64,000 bases of DNA from Dinghuibacter silviterrae (GTDB lineage Bacteria; Bacteroidota; Bacteroidia; Chitinophagales; Chitinophagaceae). Under the pieces are notes generated by a model. The model made no database searches and was not told where the DNA came from. It worked only from the letters and a program-made list of their open reading frames with translations. This document shows, one piece after another, positions 60,451 to 64,000 of this stretch (within the stretch, counting starts at the first letter, position 1; each line of letters opens with the position of its first letter). The translations under genes were made by a program, and so were the position numbers. The stretch is from positions 3,472,001-3,536,000 of the forward strand of contig NZ_SODV01000001.1 in the NCBI RefSeq assembly GCF_004366355.1, in the 5' to 3' direction.

Positions 60451-61830
60451 ATGCGACAAACGGGATTTTTATGGCTCTTGCTGGTGGCGGTTACCGCGAA
60501 TGCCCAGCAAAAAACGTATGACATTCGTTCGTTCGGCGCCAAGGCCGACGGGAAGACCATCAATACAAAAGCGATCCAGAAGGCCATCGATAAGGCAAGC
60601 GTTTCAGGGGGGATGGTGTTGATCCCCAAGGGGCAGTTCGTCACGGGGGTATTGACGCTTCGCTCCAACGTCACGTTATCCCTTGCATCCGACGCCGTCC
60701 TGCTCGGTAGCACCAATCGATTGGATTATGGTCCTCAAAACGCGATGCCGCTCCTCATGGCAGAGGGACAGCACGATATTGGGATTGTGGGCACCGGCAC
60801 CATCGACGGACAAGGAGAAGCCTTGCTTAAAGACCTGTACGATAAATTGAAGGCGGGGACGATGCAGGACGCGGAATGGCAAACCCCCAATCCCTGGCAC
60901 CAGGTGCGGCCCTCGGAAGAAAACCGGCCAAAGATCATCGGGTTTCTGCGCTGTACCGGGGTCACGGTCAAGGGGATTACCCTGAAGCACGCATTGGATT
61001 GGGTGGAAGAGTACAAAAGCTGTTCCGACGTGACCATCGACAGCATCCGCGTCGAAAGCAACACCTTTTGGAACAACGACGGTATCGACCTGGTGGACTG
61101 CAAGAACGTGCGGCTGACCAATAGTTTTTTTGACGCGGATGACGACGGGATTTGTCTGAAGTCGGAGGACCGGAACGACTCCTGTGACAACATCGTCGTA
61201 AACCATTGCACCGTGCGGTCCAGCGCCAGCGCAATAAAGCTGGGAACGGCCGCCAGGGGCGGGTTCCATCACATCACCATCAGCGACGTGCGGGTGTACG
61301 ATACCTACCGGTCGGCCGTTGCCCTGGAATGCGTGGACGGCGGGCGTATGGAGGACGTGGATGTCCACGATATACACGCAACAAACACGGGGAACGCCAT
61401 TTTTATCCGGCTGGGACACCGCAACAGGGACTCCGTCTATAGCATTGTCCGGCGTCTGCGGATCGCCCATGTCAGCGTGGAGGTGCCGGCGGGCAAACCC
61501 GATGCGGGGTATCCTATGGAGGGGCCGCCTGTTCCTTTTGAGCACAATATATTTCCTTCCTCCATTGTGGGGCTTCCGGGGCATCCGGTGGAAGACGTCG
61601 TGTTGGAGGATATCGCCGTCACATATCCCGGCGGCGGGACGCGGCTGGTGAACGCCGGACCTGTGCCGGAAAACCCCTCCGACTACCCCGAATTCTCCAT
61701 GTTCGGCGAGCTGCCCGCCTGGGGCCTCTATGTCCGACACGCGAACGGTGTTACCCTAAAAAATGTTACCTTGACGGCGAAAACACCCGACTATCGGCCG
61801 ACCTGTGTTTTCGACGAAACGAAATTCTAA
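60451..61830 (+). CDS. Glycoside hydrolase family 28 (polygalacturonase-like)
   Basis: This 459-residue protein has a signal peptide (MRQTGFLWLLLVAVTANAQ) and a right-handed beta-helix of family GH28. YDIRSFGAKADGKTINTKAIQKAID opens the domain; the acid residues are in SNTFWNNDGIDLVD (Asp210, Asp213) and SFFDADDDGICLKSE (Asp231/232). The usual third motif GHG is not obvious; the matching stretch reads SSASAIKLGTAARGG. This subgroup includes exo-acting pectin and rhamnogalacturonan enzymes. It would work in the periplasm on plant-derived oligosaccharides. No SusCD pair is adjacent, so it is a solitary pectinase gene. Confidence 0.9.
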   Translation: MRQTGFLWLLLVAVTANAQQKTYDIRSFGAKADGKTINTKAIQKAIDKASVSGGMVLIPKGQFVTGVLTLRSNVTLSLASDAVLLGSTNRLDYGPQNAMPLLMAEGQHDIGIVGTGTIDGQGEALLKDLYDKLKAGTMQDAEWQTPNPWHQVRPSEENRPKIIGFLRCTGVTVKGITLKHALDWVEEYKSCSDVTIDSIRVESNTFWNNDGIDLVDCKNVRLTNSFFDADDDGICLKSEDRNDSCDNIVVNHCTVRSSASAIKLGTAARGGFHHITISDVRVYDTYRSAVALECVDGGRMEDVDVHDIHATNTGNAIFIRLGHRNRDSVYSIVRRLRIAHVSVEVPAGKPDAGYPMEGPPVPFEHNIFPSSIVGLPGHPVEDVVLEDIAVTYPGGGTRLVNAGPVPENPSDYPEFSMFGELPAWGLYVRHANGVTLKNVTLTAKTPDYRPTCVFDETKF

Positions 61831-61833
61831 TAT

Positions 61834-63297
61834 ATGCCTCCCAAACACCCTGAGGTCCTTCTCATCGGCGCCGGTATCATGAGCGCCACCCTTGCGACCC
61901 TGCTCAAAGAACTTGACCCATCGATTTCCATCCACATCCACGAAGTCCTCGACAAACCCGCAGAAGAAAGCTCCAACGCCTGGAATAATGCAGGGACGGG
62001 CCATGCCGCGCTTTGCGAGCTCAACTATACCCCCGAGAATGCCGCCGGCGGGATCGACATTGCGCATGCGCTGGAGATCAATACCCAGTTCGATCTTTCG
62101 CGGCAGTTCTGGTCTTATCTCGTCAAAAAAGGACGCATCGCCGATCCGCAGGCGTTTATCCACCCCGTGCCCCATTGCAGCTTCGTACGGGGTGCGGACA
62201 ATATGGCCTATTTAAAAAAGCGCTTCGAAGCACTTTCCGGGCACCACTTGTACAAGGGCATGGAATACGCAGATGACAAACAACAGCTCCAGGACTGGTT
62301 CCCCCTCGTGATGGAAGGCCGTGAACCAGGTGACGTCGTGGCGGCCACGCGGATGCGGACTGGGACGGATGTGGACTACGGCGCCCTGACCAAAATACTT
62401 CTCGACGGTTTCGACGTACACTACGGGAGCCGGGTACAGGACCTCCGGCGCCAGGGTGACCACTGGGTCGCCAAAGTCCGGGACGAAAAAACCGGCCACC
62501 ACAGCGACGTCAAGGCGGACTTTGTCTTTATCGGCGCCGGGGGCGGTTCGCTCCACCTGCTCCAGAAATCCGGTATCCCCGAAGCCAAAGGCTACGCGGG
62601 CTTCCCGGTCAGCGGGGTCTGGCTTCGTTGCGACAACCCCGACATCGCTGCCCGGCACAACGCCAAAGTATACGGCAAAGCCGCGGTGGGTTCGCCACCC
62701 ATGTCGGTTCCCCACCTCGATACGCGCAGGATCGAAGGCAAGACCTCGGTGCTTTTCGGCCCCTTTGCCGGTTTTTCGACAAAGTTTCTCAAACACGGGT
62801 CCTACCTCGACCTCTTCGGGTCCATCGACCTGGACAATATTTTGCCCATGCTCGCAGTGGGCAGGGACAATTATGCCCTGGAAAAATACCTTATCGGCCA
62901 GGTCCTCGAATCGATGGACGAACGCCTGGAGGCGCTCAGGGAATTTTTCCCCCAGGCACGCGCCGAAGACTGGCGGATAGAAGTCGCCGGTCAACGCGTC
63001 CAGATCATCAAAAAGGACCCCGAACACGGCGGCATCCTCCAGTTCGGAACCGAGCTCGTCTCCGCCGGTGATCATTCGCTGGTGGCCATGCTGGGCGCGT
63101 CCCCCGGCGCCTCCACCGCCGTGGCGATTATATGCCAGGTGTTGGAGCGGTGTTTTGGCCCCCGCCTCAAAGACGGCTGGGGACCCAGGGTCAAAGAAAT
63201 GATCCCGTCCTACGGCCACTCCCTGATCGACGACGCCGCGCTGTGTACCAAGGTCCGGGCCGACACCGCGGCCGTCCTCAACCTCGAACACGCATGA
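61834..63297 (+). CDS. mqo: Malate:quinone oxidoreductase
   Basis: This 487-residue FAD enzyme oxidises malate to oxaloacetate and passes electrons to the quinone pool at the cytoplasmic face of the membrane. It starts [24 protein letters not shown] with the GxGxxS dinucleotide motif, and has the family blocks [67 protein letters not shown] and LLGASPGAS-like [14 protein letters not shown]. Length and motif order agree with Mqo. It serves as the TCA-cycle malate step when NAD-dependent malate dehydrogenase is absent or limiting. It starts 3 bp after the GH28 gene and overlaps the cupin gene by 4 bp. Confidence 0.96.
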   Translation: MPPKHPEVLLIGAGIMSATLATLLKELDPSISIHIHEVLDKPAEESSNAWNNAGTGHAALCELNYTPENAAGGIDIAHALEINTQFDLSRQFWSYLVKKGRIADPQAFIHPVPHCSFVRGADNMAYLKKRFEALSGHHLYKGMEYADDKQQLQDWFPLVMEGREPGDVVAATRMRTGTDVDYGALTKILLDGFDVHYGSRVQDLRRQGDHWVAKVRDEKTGHHSDVKADFVFIGAGGGSLHLLQKSGIPEAKGYAGFPVSGVWLRCDNPDIAARHNAKVYGKAAVGSPPMSVPHLDTRRIEGKTSVLFGPFAGFSTKFLKHGSYLDLFGSIDLDNILPMLAVGRDNYALEKYLIGQVLESMDERLEALREFFPQARAEDWRIEVAGQRVQIIKKDPEHGGILQFGTELVSAGDHSLVAMLGASPGASTAVAIICQVLERCFGPRLKDGWGPRVKEMIPSYGHSLIDDAALCTKVRADTAAVLNLEHA

Positions 63298-63665
63298 TAC
63301 GCGCCTACCTCTTATATACCGGCCCCGACGGGCACTCCCATGTAACGGCGGGGCATATCCCCGATGGCTCGCTCACGGCGGCGACCTCCGTTATGTTTAA
63401 GGAAACGCCCGCGCACTCAACGCTGGATTGGCACAATGCGCCTTTTACGCAGTATGTCATCACCCTCGCGGGGGTACTGTCGTTTACCACCCATACCGGG
63501 GAGACGTTTTTGGTCCACCCCGGTGAGGTGCTGATCGCGACGGATGTGCGCGGCAGCGGGCACGAGTGGCGGCTCGTTAATGATGAGCCGTGGAGAAGGG
63601 TGTATGTGGTGTTCTCCGAAGGTGATGCGGTGCCGTTCGTGGCGGATCAAACATCCGGCGCATGA
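63294..63665 (+). CDS. Cupin domain protein
   Basis: This 123-residue protein begins at ATG 63294, overlapping the mqo stop by 4 bp; a longer frame runs antisense to nothing useful and inside mqo in another frame, so it is rejected. The single cupin barrel shows [19 protein letters not shown], a [11 protein letters not shown] turn, and [11 protein letters not shown] with a His near 91; the metal set of the full cupin motif is partial (His46-type and His91). Many such proteins bind small ligands or metals without known catalysis. It is coupled to the next membrane protein gene by an ATGA overlap. Confidence 0.82.
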   Translation: MIRAYLLYTGPDGHSHVTAGHIPDGSLTAATSVMFKETPAHSTLDWHNAPFTQYVITLAGVLSFTTHTGETFLVHPGEVLIATDVRGSGHEWRLVNDEPWRRVYVVFSEGDAVPFVADQTSGA

Positions 63666-64000
63666 AGCGCCCCATGCTGGGCGGCGTCCTCCTGACCCTT
63701 GGTTTGCTGGCCCTGTTGTGCCTTTGCGGCAGCGCCTTCCTCCGCGGGCTCGGCTTGCGCAACCCGGTCGCCTTCACGGCCGTCGCCCGCAGCCTTTTTT
63801 GCGTGTGGGCCCTCGTCGTTTGGTGGCACGCCCGTAGCGTGGAAAAACAACCCCTCCTGCTTTGGAAAGAAGAGCGATTGACGGCGGGTGGTTACGTCTT
63901 GTCGATCCTGGGGCTCTTTGGCGCAGTGCTGGTGGGCGTTTTCGTGGAAAGCCTGCTTTTCAGGGCGACCCACTTCCATGAGGGGCTGGGGCCACGGATG
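63662..64000 (+). CDS. Membrane protein, 3' truncated by window
   Basis: The 113 codons in view start with [20 protein letters not shown], a first transmembrane helix. Further helices are VAFTAVARSLFCVWALVVWW (about 36-55) and AGGYVLSILGLFGAVLVGVF (about 76-95), separated by a charged loop (RSVEKQPLLLWKEER). The frame runs off the right edge. The pattern could fit a CPBP-like intramembrane protease N-terminus, where catalytic motifs come later, but nothing visible proves that. It overlaps the cupin stop by 4 bp. Confidence 0.75.
   Translation, partial: MKRPMLGGVLLTLGLLALLCLCGSAFLRGLGLRNPVAFTAVARSLFCVWALVVWWHARSVEKQPLLLWKEERLTAGGYVLSILGLFGAVLVGVFVESLLFRATHFHEGLGPRM

Noticed and set aside
1-64000. 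tRNA, rRNA, CRISPR arrays and insertion sequences
   Set aside because: I saw no cloverleaf-like gene, no regularly spaced direct repeat array and no transposase-like protein in the window; short tRNA-like segments cannot be fully excluded by eye.

Overview
The window is about 58-60% GC and reads as the chromosome of a member of Bacteroidota, most likely Chitinophagaceae. The signs are TonB-dependent receptors with carboxypeptidase-like N-terminal domains, a type IX secretion adhesin/SprF/OmpA set, LytS/LytTR two-component pairs, tandem MacB/FtsX permeases without a linked ATPase, ArsR-SRPBCC cassettes, and promoters of the Bacteroidota type (TTG or TTTG, about 20 nt, TAnnTTTG). Translation starts usually lack a strong Shine-Dalgarno. 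I saw no tRNA, rRNA, CRISPR array or insertion sequence.

Left end (1-8.7 kb): the 3' end of a Clp-type AAA+ ATPase and a PAAR spike-tip protein, which look like the edge of a contractile injection (type VI-like) locus. Converging on them is a tight three-gene operon of secreted proteins: a 1,209-residue protein with no recognised domain, a fibronectin III protein, and a protein with a papain-like Cys-His-Asp pattern. From 8.9 to 17 kb come two tandem FtsX/MacB-like permeases, a glycosyltransferase plus polysaccharide deacetylase pair, a PfkB kinase, and a VanX-like dipeptidase.

17-31.5 kb: a collagen-like lipoprotein, a perfect 16-bp-stem hairpin, a DinB protein, and two adjacent 50/51-codon genes for six-cysteine peptides behind a double-glycine leader. 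The two peptides share the same cysteine spacing and were not part of any longer reading frame; I regard them as the most interesting new element. Upstream on the same strand is a TolC-MFP-RND-RND efflux operon resembling mdtABC in layout. A DUF3052/OmdA-type fusion, a FAD oxidoreductase and a perfect 32-bp inverted repeat follow.

31.5-46.4 kb: SRPBCC and ArsR-SRPBCC-hydrolase units with clear promoter/operator dyads, an AlkD-type protein that has lost an internal block, a zinc metallopeptidase, a LytS-LytTR-EamA operon, two TonB-dependent receptors, a second LytS-LytTR pair, a SnoaL-like secreted protein and a short-chain dehydrogenase.

46.4-64 kb: a 1,627-residue adhesin with 17 Ig-like repeats and a type B T9SS sorting domain, followed by its SprF-like and OmpA-like partners; a small GNAT; a decayed dihydrofolate-reductase-like gene; membrane proteins; a GlxA-type AraC regulator; a second ArsR-SRPBCC-SRPBCC operon; a decayed AraC gene; a GH28 pectinase-like enzyme; malate:quinone oxidoreductase; a cupin; and a truncated membrane protein at the right edge. 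Overall this is envelope, secretion and regulatory gene content, with several small genes visibly decaying by internal deletion.
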